Of a stretch of DNA of 64,000 nucleotides, positions 48,313 to 58,185 are shown in pieces (the first letter of the stretch is position 1; every line of letters starts with the position of its first letter). The notes under the pieces were generated by a model. It did no database searches. It was given only the letters and a program-made list of their open reading frames with translations, and had not been told where the DNA came from. The position numbers and the translations under genes were made by a program. Source of the stretch: Paracoccaceae bacterium (lineage in GTDB: Bacteria > Pseudomonadota > Alphaproteobacteria > Rhodobacterales > Rhodobacteraceae); assembly GCA_019454225.1 (NCBI GenBank), contig CP075370.1, positions 1,974,001 to 2,038,000 of the forward strand, given 5' to 3'.

Positions 48313-51300
48313 ATGGGCAGGCAGGATATCACGCTGGCCGACCGGTTCGATCTGACGAAATCGCCCGTGCTTCTGAACGGCACGCAGGCGCTCGTGCGGC
48401 TGATGCTGATGCAGAAGGCGCGCGACCGCGCGGCGGGGTGGAATACCGCCGGATATGTGACGGGCTATCGCGGATCGCCGCTTGGCGGCGTCGACCAGGC
48501 GATGTGGCGGGCCGAGAAACTGCTGGGCGCGCAGGACATCCGGTTCCAGCCGGGGCTGAACGAGGATCTGGCGGCTACCGCCGTCTGGGGCACCCAACAG
48601 GCCGAACTGAGGGGCGAGGGCCGGTATGATGGCGTATTCGCGCTCTGGTACGGCAAGGGCCCGGGGGTGGACCGGTCTGGCGATGTGATGCGCCACGGGA
48701 ACATGGCCGGCACATCGCCCCGTGGTGGTGTGCTGATGGCCATGGGCGATGACCATACCGGCGAAAGCTCGACCACCTTGCACCAGTCGGACTGGGCCAT
48801 GGTCGATGCCTACATGCCGGTGGTCAGCCCTGCAGGTGTTCAGGAGATCCTCGATTTCGGCCTTTACGGCTGGGCGCTCAGCCGGTTTGCGGGGGTCTGG
48901 GTGGGGCTCAAGACGATGAAGGACACCGTCGAGGCGACCGCCGTGGTGGACGGCCGGTGGGATCGGATGGCATTCGTCGCCCCCGACTTTGCCATGCCGC
49001 CGGGCGGCCTGAACATCCGCCTGATCGACACGCCGGTGGCGCAGGAAGCCCGGATGATCGACCACAAGCGTTTCGCGGCCGAGGCGTTCAGCCGCGCCAA
49101 CGGGATGGACAGGCGCGTCTGGGGCAAGCCGGGCGCGCGGATCGGCTTTGTCGCGGCCGGCAAGAACTGGCTCGACCTGGTGCATGCCTTCTCGCTGCTC
49201 GGCATCGACGCGGCCGAGGCAGAACGGTTGGGCATCACGACCTACAAGGTGGGCCAGACCTTTCCGCTGGACATGATGTCGTTCCACGACTTCGCCGAAG
49301 GGCTCGACCTGATCGTCGTGGTCGAGGAAAAGCGCAAGCTGATCGAGGTTCAGGTCAAGGAGGCCATCTTCGACGACCGTCGGGGCCGCCGCGTCTATGG
49401 CTGGCACAAGGGCGACAGTTGGGAGAACGGGCGCCGGGTGGAACTGTTCCCGACGCGCTATGCGCTTGATCCGGTGCTGATCGCCGAACGGATCGGCGGC
49501 ATCCTGATCGAGGAAGGGCGCAACCCCGACTACCTGAAGGCCGCACTGCAACGGCTTGAGGATACGCGCAAGGCCGACAATGCCACCGACATCGCTGCGC
49601 GGCTTCCGTATTTCTGTTCGGGATGTCCGCACAATTCCTCCACCCGCGTCCCCGAAGGCAGCCGTGCCTATGCCGGCATCGGATGTCACTACATGGTGCA
49701 GTGGATGGACCGCGAGACCGTGGGTTTCACCCAGATGGGCGGCGAGGGGGCGAACTGGATCGGTGAGGCGCCGTTCTCGAAGACGGGCCATGTGTTCCAG
49801 AACCTTGGCGACGGCACCTACAACCACTCGGGCGTGCAGGCGATCCGCGCGGCCCTGGCCGCAGGTACGACCATCACCTACAAGATCCTCTACAACGACG
49901 CCGTGGCAATGACCGGCGGACAGGGCAATGACGGCGGTCTGACGGCCTATCAGATCGCGCGCGAACTGGTCGCCATGGGGGTCAGGACCGTCGCTGTCGT
50001 CCATGACAGGAAGGAGGACGTTTTCCCGCGTCTTTTCCCGCGCGAGGTCACGATCCACCCGCGCGAGGATCTGCAGACCGTGCAGGAGCGGATGGCGGGC
50101 GTGTCCGGTGTTTCCGCCATCCTCTATGTGCAGACCTGCGCGGCCGAGAAACGGCGCCGGCGCAAGCGCGGGCAGTTTCCAGACCCGGACAGGCGGGTAT
50201 TCATCAACACAGATGTGTGCGAGGGCTGTGGTGACTGCGGGGTCCAGTCGAACTGCGTGTCGATCGTGCCGGTGGAAACCGAACTGGGACGAAAGCGCGC
50301 GATCGACCAGTCGTCCTGCAACAAGGACTATTCCTGTGTGAACGGGTTCTGCCCGTCCTTCGTCACCTTGGAAGGGGCCCGCCCGAAGAAGGCCGCGACC
50401 GCCTCGGTCGAGGTGGGAACGTTGCCGGAGCCCGTCCTGCCCGACATCCAGGGAACCTGGAACGTCGTCGTCACCGGGGTGGGCGGCACCGGGGTCGTCA
50501 CGGTCGGCGCCATCCTTGCCATGGCCGCGCATGTCGACGGCAAGGGCGCGGGGCTGATGGAAATGGCGGGGCTGGCGCAGAAGGGCGGTGCGGTGCATAT
50601 CCATTGCCGTCTGGCCAACACACCCGACGACATCAGCGCCATCCGCGTTGCAACGGGCGAGGCCGACGCGGTGATCGGCGGTGATCTGGTGGTGACGGCA
50701 GGGGCGCGGACCATCGGCCTGATGACCACGGGCCGGACCGGCGCCGTGGTCAACGACCATGACATCGTGACGGGCGAGTTCACCAAGAACACCGAGTTCC
50801 GCATTCCGTCCGGGCGGCTGCGCCTGTCGCTCGAGGCGCGGCTGGCGGATCGGGTGACCTTCTTCGATGCGTCGGACCTGGCGCGGGTTGTCATGGGGGA
50901 TTCGATCTATTCCAACATGATTGTCTTTGGTGCTGCCTGGCAGAGGGCGCTGATTCCGGTATCCTTGGCCGCGATCCTCAAGGCGATCGAACTGAACGGC
51001 GCCGGCCCCGAGGCCAATGCGCGGGCGTTCACGCTTGGCCGCTGGGCCGCCTTGCACCCGCAGAAGGCCGCCGCATTGATCAGCCCCCCGGTCCCGCCAG
51101 AGGTCGATCCGGTCGCGTTCCGCGCGGATCACCTGCGGCAGTATCAGGACGACGCACTGGCGCAGCGGTTCCTCGCACTGGTCGACCGCACCCCCCCTGA
51201 CCTGCGCGAAAGCGTCGCCAGGGGCTATCACAAGCTTCTGGCGATCAAGGATGAATACGAGGTGGCGCGGCTGCACCTTTCGACCCTGGACAAGGCCAGG

Positions 51301-51720
51301 GCCGAATTCGACGGTGCGCTTCGGCCCACATTCTGGCTTGCACCGCCCGTTCTGCCGGGCAAGGACGCCGCCGGGCGACCGAAGAAACGCGCCTTCGGGC
51401 CCTGGATGATCCACGCGTTCCGCCTGCTGGCCCGATTGAAGCACCTGCGCGGCACGCGGTGGGACCTGTTCGGCCGCAGCGCAGAGCGGAGGATGGAACG
51501 CGCCCTGATCGCCGGATACGAAGCCGACATGACCGAAGCACTGGCCGCCCTGACCCCCGCAACGCTGCCGCTGGTGCGCGAACTGGCCGAACTGCCGTTG
51601 ACGATCCGCGGCTTCGGTCCGGTCAAGGAAGCGAACGCGGAACGTGCAGCGCAGCGCCGCGCTGCCCTTATGGCGCGCATCCGGGCGGGGGGCGACACCG
51701 CGCCGCTGGCCGCAGAATAG
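48313..51720 (+). CDS. Indolepyruvate ferredoxin oxidoreductase, fused alpha-beta chain
   Basis: 1135 aa single-chain enzyme. It oxidatively decarboxylates aryl pyruvates (from Trp, Phe, Tyr degradation) to acyl-CoA using thiamine diphosphate and ferredoxin. The TPP-binding region includes GYRGSPLGGVDQAMW and NDAVAMTGGQGNDGG. Two [4Fe-4S]-type cysteine clusters occur around residues 636-680 (CEGCGDCG and CNKDYSCVNGFC). The C-terminal gamma-type domain begins VVVTGVGGTGVVTVGAI. The fused form is typical in proteobacteria. ATG 48313 follows GGGAGG. It is divergent from a LysR gene. Confidence 0.94.
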   Translation: MGRQDITLADRFDLTKSPVLLNGTQALVRLMLMQKARDRAAGWNTAGYVTGYRGSPLGGVDQAMWRAEKLLGAQDIRFQPGLNEDLAATAVWGTQQAELRGEGRYDGVFALWYGKGPGVDRSGDVMRHGNMAGTSPRGGVLMAMGDDHTGESSTTLHQSDWAMVDAYMPVVSPAGVQEILDFGLYGWALSRFAGVWVGLKTMKDTVEATAVVDGRWDRMAFVAPDFAMPPGGLNIRLIDTPVAQEARMIDHKRFAAEAFSRANGMDRRVWGKPGARIGFVAAGKNWLDLVHAFSLLGIDAAEAERLGITTYKVGQTFPLDMMSFHDFAEGLDLIVVVEEKRKLIEVQVKEAIFDDRRGRRVYGWHKGDSWENGRRVELFPTRYALDPVLIAERIGGILIEEGRNPDYLKAALQRLEDTRKADNATDIAARLPYFCSGCPHNSSTRVPEGSRAYAGIGCHYMVQWMDRETVGFTQMGGEGANWIGEAPFSKTGHVFQNLGDGTYNHSGVQAIRAALAAGTTITYKILYNDAVAMTGGQGNDGGLTAYQIARELVAMGVRTVAVVHDRKEDVFPRLFPREVTIHPREDLQTVQERMAGVSGVSAILYVQTCAAEKRRRRKRGQFPDPDRRVFINTDVCEGCGDCGVQSNCVSIVPVETELGRKRAIDQSSCNKDYSCVNGFCPSFVTLEGARPKKAATASVEVGTLPEPVLPDIQGTWNVVVTGVGGTGVVTVGAILAMAAHVDGKGAGLMEMAGLAQKGGAVHIHCRLANTPDDISAIRVATGEADAVIGGDLVVTAGARTIGLMTTGRTGAVVNDHDIVTGEFTKNTEFRIPSGRLRLSLEARLADRVTFFDASDLARVVMGDSIYSNMIVFGAAWQRALIPVSLAAILKAIELNGAGPEANARAFTLGRWAALHPQKAAALISPPVPPEVDPVAFRADHLRQYQDDALAQRFLALVDRTPPDLRESVARGYHKLLAIKDEYEVARLHLSTLDKARAEFDGALRPTFWLAPPVLPGKDAAGRPKKRAFGPWMIHAFRLLARLKHLRGTRWDLFGRSAERRMERALIAGYEADMTEALAALTPATLPLVRELAELPLTIRGFGPVKEANAERAAQRRAALMARIRAGGDTAPLAAE

Positions 51721-51803
51721 CAAAACCGTCGTCGTCCCGTCATCTTTACTGGCGACAATCCGATGTCAGGGGTAAGACGGGACAAACTGGGGGTCTGGCG
51801 GCG

Positions 51804-52685
51804 ATGCCGAAGAACGAAGTCACGCGCGACATCAGTTATGCGTCTTCCGCGCAGACCCGTTGGGGCCGCACCTTCATCCGGGTGCTGGAGAATGTCACCG
51901 GACGCATCGGCCTGATCCGCCGTGCCGAGGGCTATGAGCATGAGGTGCAGCGCGGCCGGTCGTTCTGGCAGGTGATGCCGGAAAGGTTCGGCCTGTCGCT
52001 GGATGTGGTGGGCGGAAGTCTGGCGAACATTCCGGCGAACGGTCCGCTGATCCTGATCGCGAACCATCCCTACGGCATTCTCGACGGCCTGATGATGGGG
52101 CACCTTCTGGATGCCGCGCGCGGTGATTTCCGCATCCTCGCCAATTCGGTGTTTCGCCGGGCCGAGGCGCTGAACCGGGTTATCCTGCCGATCTCGTTCG
52201 ACGAGACCAAGGAAGCGGTCAGGCTCAACCTTCAGACCCGGGCTGCGGCACTTGACTACCTCGGCGGCGGCGGCGCGATCGGGGTATTCCCGGGCGGCAC
52301 GGTGTCTACGGCCGCCAAGCCGTTCTCGCGCCCGATGGATCCCGGCTGGCGCAACTTCACCGCCAAGATGATCGCCAAGTCGGACGCGACGGTCGTGCCG
52401 ATCTTCTTTGTCGGGCACAATTCGCGCCTGTTCCAGTTGGCAAGCCACATGCACAGCACCCTGCGCCTTGGCCTGCTGATCAAGGAGTTCCGGTCGCGCA
52501 TCGACGAACCGGTGCGCGTGGTCATAGGCGACCCCATTGCCAGCACCCGCCTTGACCCGCTCAAATCTGATCCCAAGGGCATGATGGATTTCCTGCGCCG
52601 GGAAACCTACGCCCTTTCGCCGCTTCCGTTGAAGTCCTATGACTATGGCTACGAGTTCGAGGAAAAATACCGGAACCGGGGCTGA
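51804..52685 (+). CDS. 1-acylglycerol-3-phosphate acyltransferase-like (PlsC superfamily)
   Basis: 293 aa. The acyltransferase motif is NHPYGILDG with His88 and Asp94, a five-residue spacing found in the hemolysin-like/ornithine-lipid acyltransferase branch, not the HX4D of PlsC itself. A later [10 protein letters not shown] corresponds to the FPEGT motif. Likely it acylates a lysolipid in the membrane, ornithine lipid being one option. It lies 11 bases upstream of murI in the same direction. Confidence 0.85.
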   Translation: MPKNEVTRDISYASSAQTRWGRTFIRVLENVTGRIGLIRRAEGYEHEVQRGRSFWQVMPERFGLSLDVVGGSLANIPANGPLILIANHPYGILDGLMMGHLLDAARGDFRILANSVFRRAEALNRVILPISFDETKEAVRLNLQTRAAALDYLGGGGAIGVFPGGTVSTAAKPFSRPMDPGWRNFTAKMIAKSDATVVPIFFVGHNSRLFQLASHMHSTLRLGLLIKEFRSRIDEPVRVVIGDPIASTRLDPLKSDPKGMMDFLRRETYALSPLPLKSYDYGYEFEEKYRNRG

Positions 52686-52696
52686 GGGGGCAGGGC

Positions 52697-53509
52697 GTGG
52701 CCGTTGGCGTGTTCGATTCGGGGCTCGGGGGCCTGACCGTCCTCGATGCCGTGGCGCGGCGGTTGCCCGATGTGCCGTTCGTCTATCTCGGCGACAATGC
52801 CCATGCACCCTACGGTGTGCGCACGCATGACGACATCTTCAACCTGACCTGTGCGGCGGTCGAGCGGTTGTGGGCCGAAGGTTGCGATCTGGTGATCCTT
52901 GCCTGCAATACCGCCAGTGCAGCGGCGCTGAAGCGGATGCAGGAAACCTGGGTGCCGCGTGACAAGCGGGTTCTGGGTGTCTTCGTGCCGCTGATCGAGG
53001 CGCTGACCGAACGGCAATGGGGCGACAACAGCCCGCCCCGAGAGGTGGCGGTCAAGCACGTGGCGCTGTTCGCCACGCCCGCCACCGTGGCCAGCCGCGC
53101 GTTTCAGCGCGAACTGGCGTTCCGGGCCATCGGCGTCGATGTCGAGGCGCAGCCGTGCGGCGGCGTGGTCGATGCCATCGAGCAGGGCGACGAATTGCTG
53201 GCCGAAGCGCTCGTGCGCAGCCATGTCGAGGCGTTGAAGCGCCGGATGCCCCATCCGCAGGCAGCGGTGCTGGGCTGCACGCATTACCCGCTGATGGAGA
53301 AGGTCTTTTCCGAGGCCCTTGGACCGCAGGTCAAGGTGTACTCGCAGGCCAATCTGGTGGCGGAAGCCCTGGCCGACTACCTTTCGCGGCGGCCGGAGTT
53401 TCTGGGGTCGGGCACCGTTTCGCGGTTCCTGACCACGGGCGATCCCCGCGCGGTCAGCGACAGGGCGACGCAGTTCCTGCGCAAGCGCGTGGCGTTTGAA
53501 GCGGCGTGA
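52697..53509 (+). CDS. murI: Glutamate racemase
   Basis: 270 aa. MurI makes D-glutamate for peptidoglycan. Motifs: [13 protein letters not shown] at the start, catalytic Cys70 in ILACNTASA, the second Cys in LGCTHYPLM. Translation starts at GTG 52697, with GAGGGGG just upstream. Likely cotranscribed with the acyltransferase gene. Confidence 0.96.
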   Translation: MAVGVFDSGLGGLTVLDAVARRLPDVPFVYLGDNAHAPYGVRTHDDIFNLTCAAVERLWAEGCDLVILACNTASAAALKRMQETWVPRDKRVLGVFVPLIEALTERQWGDNSPPREVAVKHVALFATPATVASRAFQRELAFRAIGVDVEAQPCGGVVDAIEQGDELLAEALVRSHVEALKRRMPHPQAAVLGCTHYPLMEKVFSEALGPQVKVYSQANLVAEALADYLSRRPEFLGSGTVSRFLTTGDPRAVSDRATQFLRKRVAFEAA

Positions 53510-53514
53510 CGGCG

Positions 53515-53937
53515 CTACATCGCGTCGATCTTGTCTTCCAGCCCCTTCTTCAGCGTGGGGCCTGACTTCTTCATGATCTCGGCCATCAGGTCGGACACTT
53601 CCTTTTCGAGTTTCTTGGGGTTGATCCCCTGAAACTTGCTGTTGCCGGTCACCTTGCTGAACATCTTGGGGCCGGGCAGGGTGTGAAGGATCAATTCGAT
53701 GCTGCCGGAAAGCTCACCCTTCTTGTCGTCCATCTCGATCACGACAATCCGGGCCTGAATCTCGAATCCCTTGTCCTTGCCGGACACGGACCCCGCCAGG
53801 GCCAGCTTTCCGGATTTCTTCACGGCGGCCTCGATCTCGGATCGCAAGGCGTCCCCGGCGACCTTGTTCATCTTGGCATCGAAACTCTTCACCACGGTCA
53901 CCTTGCCCAGCACGACCGGAATCTTGGCGTCACCCAT
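53515..53937 (-). CDS. Lys-rich 140-aa protein of unknown function
   Basis: 140 aa with no signal or membrane segment. It is Lys-rich (frequent KK, such as MDDKKGELSG and NPKKLEKEVS), with a predicted mostly-beta centre and helical C-terminus (SDLMAEIMKKSGPTLKKG). ATG 53937 has AAAAGGG upstream. It is convergent with murI, 6 bases apart. It is a well-formed protein, so a real gene; I recognise no family. An SCP2/lipocalin-like ligand carrier was considered but cannot be supported. Confidence 0.75.
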   Translation of the reverse strand: MGDAKIPVVLGKVTVVKSFDAKMNKVAGDALRSEIEAAVKKSGKLALAGSVSGKDKGFEIQARIVVIEMDDKKGELSGSIELILHTLPGPKMFSKVTGNSKFQGINPKKLEKEVSDLMAEIMKKSGPTLKKGLEDKIDAM

Positions 53938-54276
53938 CTGGTCCACCCTTTTCTGAAACGGAAGTTGCTCAATGTCCTTGACGCCAAGACTAGTGGAAAG
54001 GCGGCCGCCTGAACAGCGGTTCGTTCCCCGGGGGGCAGCGACCCCGATCTCCTGGTGGTACCCGGTCGCTCGCGTTCGTGTTGCCGCTGTCCCGCCCTTG
54101 CGGCCCGCGCGTGGCACAAGAGAAGATGCCGGAGAGCGCGGGTCCAGGCGCCTCGGCGACATCGCGGCCGACCGTCAGGGGCTGGCCGCGCGTTCCACGC
54201 GGACCACCGCAGATTGCCGGTTGCGAAAGGCCCGCGATTTGCGCAGAAAGGCCGCGCTCATCAAAGGGTCAGAGTC
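53938..54276. other. Non-coding divergent region before argC
   Basis: In these 339 bases I see no gene on either strand. They separate the Lys-rich protein gene (leftward) from argC (rightward), so they must contain both promoters, none of which matches a consensus clearly. Confidence 0.5.
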
Positions 54277-55305
54277 ATGACGCATCGCATCGCCATCCTG
54301 GGCGCATCGGGCTATACGGGGGCCGAACTCGTGCGCCTGATCGCCACGCACCCCTCCATGCGCATCGTTGCACTGTCGGCGGACCGCAAGGCAGGCATGG
54401 CCATGGCTGAGGTGTTCCCGTTTCTGCGCCACCTGGACCTGCCCTCGCTGGTGAAGATCGAGGAGATCGATTTTTCCAGCATTGACCTGTGTTTCTGCGC
54501 GCTTCCTCATGCGACGACTCAACAAGTGGTCGCAAACCTCCCGCGCAGCTTGAGGATTGTCGATCTGAGCGCCGATTTCCGGCTGCGCGACCCCGCCGCA
54601 TACGCGAAATGGTATGGCCAGCCCCACGCCGCGACCGATCTGCAGGCCGAGGCGGTCTATGGGCTGACCGAGTTCTACCGCGATGCGATCCGGGGGGCGC
54701 GGCTGGTGGCGGGCACCGGTTGCAATGCCGCTGCGGGGCAATATGCGCTGCGTCCGCTGATTTCAGCAGGTGTGCTGGACCTTGACGATATCCTGATCGA
54801 CCTGAAGGCCGGGGTGTCCGGTGCGGGGCGCAGCCTGAAGGAAAACCTGCTGCACGCGGAACTGTCGGGCGGCACGCACGCCTATTCCGCCGGGGGCAGG
54901 CACCGGCATCTGGGAGAATTCGATCAGGAATTCAGCGCCCTGGCGGGGCGCCCCGTGCATGTGCAGTTCACGCCGCACCTGTTGCCGATGAACCGGGGCA
55001 TCCTGGCCACCGTCTACGTCAAGGCCGACCCCGCGACGGTTCACGCGACGCTTGCATCGGCCTATGCCGCAGAGCCCTTCCTGAAGGTGCTACCTTTCGG
55101 CACACTCCCCTCGACGCGCGACATCGCAGGGTCCAACTTCTGTCATCTGGGTGTGATCGGCGATCGCATCCCGGGGCGCGCGGTGATCGTGTCGGTTCTC
55201 GACAACCTGACCAAGGGGTCGTCGGGGCAGGCCATCCAGAACGCGAACCTGATGCTGGGGATCGAGGAAACGGCGGGCCTGACACTCGCGCCCGTGTTCC
55301 CGTAG
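54277..55305 (+). CDS. argC: N-acetyl-gamma-glutamyl-phosphate reductase
   Basis: 342 aa. ArgC reduces N-acetylglutamyl phosphate in arginine synthesis. The NADP-binding [13 protein letters not shown] is at residues 9-21. The catalytic Cys149 is in [14 protein letters not shown], and the substrate His in [13 protein letters not shown] 54277 is chosen because it immediately precedes the nucleotide fold. It precedes ccmE by 14 bases. Confidence 0.97.
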   Translation: MTHRIAILGASGYTGAELVRLIATHPSMRIVALSADRKAGMAMAEVFPFLRHLDLPSLVKIEEIDFSSIDLCFCALPHATTQQVVANLPRSLRIVDLSADFRLRDPAAYAKWYGQPHAATDLQAEAVYGLTEFYRDAIRGARLVAGTGCNAAAGQYALRPLISAGVLDLDDILIDLKAGVSGAGRSLKENLLHAELSGGTHAYSAGGRHRHLGEFDQEFSALAGRPVHVQFTPHLLPMNRGILATVYVKADPATVHATLASAYAAEPFLKVLPFGTLPSTRDIAGSNFCHLGVIGDRIPGRAVIVSVLDNLTKGSSGQAIQNANLMLGIEETAGLTLAPVFP

Positions 55306-55319
55306 AAGGGTGTGACGGT

Positions 55320-55778
55320 ATGGCAATGAAGTCCCTGAAGAAAAGGCGGCGTGTCCAGGTCATCCTGATGACCTTCTCTGCGCTGATCATTGCAACCGTT
55401 CTGGTCGTCTATGCGATGGGCGACGGCATCAACTTCTTCCGGTCTCCGACCCAGGTGGTCGAGGCGCCGCCTCCTCCGACCGAGACGTTCCGGATCGGCG
55501 GTCTGGTCGAGGAGGGGTCGATCGAGCGCGGCCAGGGCGAGACCATCCGGTTCCGCGTGACCGACACGAATGCGACGGTGCCCGTGGCCTATACCGGGAT
55601 CCTACCGGACCTGTTCGCCGAGGGGCAGGGAATGGTGGGCACCGGCCGCTATGTCGATGGGGTTTTCGAAGCATCCGAAATCCTTGCGAAGCACGATGAA
55701 ACCTACATGCCGAAAGAGGTCGTGGACGTGCTGAAGGAACAGGGCGTCTACAAGGACCCGAAGGCACCGAACGGCTGA
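55320..55778 (+). CDS. ccmE: Cytochrome c maturation heme chaperone CcmE
   Basis: 152 aa. A single N-terminal helix (about 13-33) anchors it to the inner membrane; the periplasmic OB-fold domain carries the heme-binding His125 and Tyr129 (KHDETYM). It hands heme to CcmF/H for cytochrome c assembly. AAGGG precedes ATG 55320. Its position between argC and the lysis genes, away from other ccm genes, is common in this group. Confidence 0.96.
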   Translation: MAMKSLKKRRRVQVILMTFSALIIATVLVVYAMGDGINFFRSPTQVVEAPPPPTETFRIGGLVEEGSIERGQGETIRFRVTDTNATVPVAYTGILPDLFAEGQGMVGTGRYVDGVFEASEILAKHDETYMPKEVVDVLKEQGVYKDPKAPNG

Positions 55779-55835
55779 TTGAGCCACCGTTAACGTCATG
55801 ACGCCAGCCTTGCCCCGCAAAGCCGGAGGCAGGCC

Positions 55836-56447
55836 ATGAAGACCATCGAAGACATTGCAGCCGAAATCGTCGCCCGCGAAGGCGGGTTCGTGAACGACCC
55901 GGACGATCCCGGCGGCGCCACCAAGTACGGTGTGACAATCCACACCCTGCGACGGCTGGGCCTTGACCTGACCGGCGACGGTCAGGTGACCGTCGATGAC
56001 GTGAAGCGGCTGACACGGGCCGACGCGCAGCGCATCTTCGTCGAGCATTATTTCCGCCGCCCCCGCATCGACGCCCTGCCCGATGCCATCCAGCCGTCGG
56101 TGTTCGACATGTATGTGAACGCGGGCGGGAACGCGGTGAAGGTGCTGCAGCGCCTGCTGACCGACATGGGTTTTCCCTGCGATGCGGACGGTGCGATCGG
56201 GCCGCAGACCATCCACGCCGCGCAGGCGGCCTGGGAGGCGGCGCCATCGCATCTCGCCGATGCCTATGCGATCGCGCGGCGCAACTACTATTACGCGCTT
56301 GCCGACGCCCGCCCCGCCAGCCGCAAGTATGCCCGTCGCCGGGATGGCGGGAAGGGCGGGTGGATCAACCGGGCGGAGGAATTCATGGCGGCGCGGTATC
56401 GGCTGACCGAGGCACAGCATCGCGCCAGGGTGGCGGCATGGGTGTGA
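55836..56447 (+). CDS. Endolysin, glycoside hydrolase 108 family (gene-transfer-agent lysis type)
   Basis: 203 aa. It starts with the GH108 signature REGGFVNDPDDPGGATKYGVT, where Glu15 is the expected catalytic acid, and has the peptidoglycan-binding C-terminal part (DADGAIGPQTIHAAQ). The family includes phage-type endolysins and the RcGTA lysis protein. It has no signal peptide, so it would need the holin downstream, whose ATG overlaps its last 10 bases (56438-56447). ATG 55836 follows GGAGG. A GTTAAC sequence at 55789-55794 may be half a CtrA site. Confidence 0.9.
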   Translation: MKTIEDIAAEIVAREGGFVNDPDDPGGATKYGVTIHTLRRLGLDLTGDGQVTVDDVKRLTRADAQRIFVEHYFRRPRIDALPDAIQPSVFDMYVNAGGNAVKVLQRLLTDMGFPCDADGAIGPQTIHAAQAAWEAAPSHLADAYAIARRNYYYALADARPASRKYARRRDGGKGGWINRAEEFMAARYRLTEAQHRARVAAWV

Positions 56448-56920
56448 TCGGCAAGATTCTGGGCGGCCCTGCCGCCATCGCGGCCACCGCCGAGGCGGCG
56501 AAGGGCATTGCGGAGGTCTTCACGCCGAACGCGACGCGGCGGATGGAGCTTGGCGCCGAGGCCCAGTCGGCGGCGCTGCGGCAGTTCGGGGTGGAGTTCA
56601 CCAATGCGCCCGCGGGCTGGTTCGACCGTTTCGTGAACGGGCTGAACCGCCTGCCGCGTCCGATGCTTGCCTTCGGGACCATGGGCCTGTTCGTCTATGC
56701 CATGGCCGATCCCGCGGGCTTCGGCGCGCGGATGGTCGGGCTGAATGCGGTGCCGGAACCGCTGTGGTGGCTGCTGGCTGCGGTGGTCGGGTTCTACTTT
56801 GGCGCGCGCGAGGCGCATTACTTCCGGATGCGGCCGGTGGCCGCCCCTGCTGCCGCGGCGCCCGAGGTTCCGGAACCGGGCAATCCCGCGCTCGACGACT
56901 GGCGGCAGGCGCGCGGCTAG
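56438..56920 (+). CDS. Holin-like protein, 3-TM gene-transfer-release family
   Basis: 160 aa. It begins GVIGKILGGPAAIAATAEAAKG and has hydrophobic segments at about residues 76-95 and 108-128, with a helical first segment near 5-20. The pattern FVYAMADPAGFGARM and WWLLAAVVGFYFGAREAHYF matches the holin family of RcGTA (three-TM, gene-transfer release). It overlaps the endolysin gene, as in lysis cassettes. It would open the inner membrane for the endolysin. Confidence 0.85.
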   Translation: MGVIGKILGGPAAIAATAEAAKGIAEVFTPNATRRMELGAEAQSAALRQFGVEFTNAPAGWFDRFVNGLNRLPRPMLAFGTMGLFVYAMADPAGFGARMVGLNAVPEPLWWLLAAVVGFYFGAREAHYFRMRPVAAPAAAAPEVPEPGNPALDDWRQARG

Positions 56921-56922
56921 GC

Positions 56923-58185
56923 TCAGTCGTCGGAAACCGTGGCGGAGGTGCTGCCTGTCGTGGGGGGCAGGCGGCGCGCGGCCAGCCAGGACAGCGCCGC
57001 CATCGCGGCCGCCGTCCCAAGGCAGGCGGGCAGGCCGCCGATCTGGTAGCTGACCCCCGACAGAAGCGTGCCCGCCAGACGACCCGCTGCATTGGCCATG
57101 TAGTAGAACCCGACGTCCATCGTGACCCGTTCGGTGCTCGTGAACGCCAGGATCAGGTAGGAATGCAGCGCCGAGTTCACGGCAAACACAAAGCCGAACA
57201 GCATCAGGCCCGCGATCAGCGTGGCGGTCAGCCAGCCGGTCGGGCCTGCGGCAAGCACCGCGGCCAGCGCCAGGATCGCGGGTATCGCGGCCAGGATGCC
57301 CACCCACAGGGCGGCCGCGCGGGCAAGATCCGCCGTGCCCGAAAGGATGCGCGGCGCTGCCGCCTGCACGGCGCCATATGCGATGATCCACGCGGCCATG
57401 AAGCCGCCGATCAGGAAGAACGCTGCGCGGCGCCCGTCATCCGTGCCGTCTGACAGGATCGACTGGAAATAGACGGGGATGCCCACGACGAACCACACGT
57501 CGCGCGCCCCGAACAGGAACATCCGCGCCAGCGACAGGCGGTTCACACGCGCGTCCGTCGACCAGACCTGGCTGAGCTTTGCCTCCTTGCGGCCTGCGGG
57601 CAGGCCGGAGGGCATGAACAGCACCACCCCCAGCAGGATCGTGGCAAGAACGGCGGCCATCGCAAGAACCGCAGGCACGAAGCCGGCCGTTGCCAGCAGG
57701 ACCGCACCGACGAAGAACCCCGCCCCCTTCACCGCGTTCTTTGATCCCGTCAGGATCGCCACCCAGCGGAAAAGCGCGCCTTCGCCGGGTGCCAGAACCT
57801 TGACGGCGGATTTCGAGGACATCTTGGCCAGATCCTTGGCCACCCCCGATGCGCCCTGCACCACCATCACGAAGCCGACCGACGCCGCAACCGACCAGGA
57901 GGGATCGAGCTGCGACAGCGCCAGCAGCGCCGCCACCTGCAGGCCCAGCCCGGCGTAAAGCGTGGTTGTCAGGCCGAAGCGCGCGGCGATCCAGCCCGCG
58001 CAGAGATTGGTCACGATGCCCGCGATCTCGTAGAGCAGAAATAGCCAGGCCAGTTGCACCGGTGTGAAGCCGAGCGCGTTGAAGTGCAGCAACACCAGCA
58101 TGCGCAGTGCGCCGTCCGAAAGCATGAAGGCCCAGTAGGCTGCGGTTACTGCCCCATAGGCCGCCAGAGGCCGAGACAGTTTCAC
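56923..58185 (-). CDS. arsJ: ArsJ, 1-arseno-3-phosphoglycerate MFS exporter
   Basis: About 420 aa, 12 hydrophobic segments. The start [24 protein letters not shown] and [19 protein letters not shown] match the ArsJ branch of major facilitators. ArsJ expels 1-arseno-3-phosphoglycerate, which hydrolyses outside to arsenate. GTG 58185 overlaps the GAPDH stop (GTGA, 58182-58185), so it is translationally coupled. Its order after an ArsR-ArsC protein and a GAPDH is the diagnostic context. Confidence 0.9.
   Translation of the reverse strand: MKLSRPLAAYGAVTAAYWAFMLSDGALRMLVLLHFNALGFTPVQLAWLFLLYEIAGIVTNLCAGWIAARFGLTTTLYAGLGLQVAALLALSQLDPSWSVAASVGFVMVVQGASGVAKDLAKMSSKSAVKVLAPGEGALFRWVAILTGSKNAVKGAGFFVGAVLLATAGFVPAVLAMAAVLATILLGVVLFMPSGLPAGRKEAKLSQVWSTDARVNRLSLARMFLFGARDVWFVVGIPVYFQSILSDGTDDGRRAAFFLIGGFMAAWIIAYGAVQAAAPRILSGTADLARAAALWVGILAAIPAILALAAVLAAGPTGWLTATLIAGLMLFGFVFAVNSALHSYLILAFTSTERVTMDVGFYYMANAAGRLAGTLLSGVSYQIGGLPACLGTAAAMAALSWLAARRLPPTTGSTSATVSDD

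Noticed and set aside
48277-51723. Minus-strand open frame of over 1100 codons opposite the indolepyruvate oxidoreductase
   Set aside because: The plus-strand gene has clear cofactor motifs; the antisense product has none and mirrors third-position GC bias.
53972-54280. Upstream coding extension or small gene ahead of argC
   Set aside because: The frames here lack any domain, and argC has a clear start right before its nucleotide-binding fold.
55785-55835. Full CtrA box before the endolysin gene
   Set aside because: Only a GTTAAC half-like sequence is visible; the second TTAA at the right spacing is absent.
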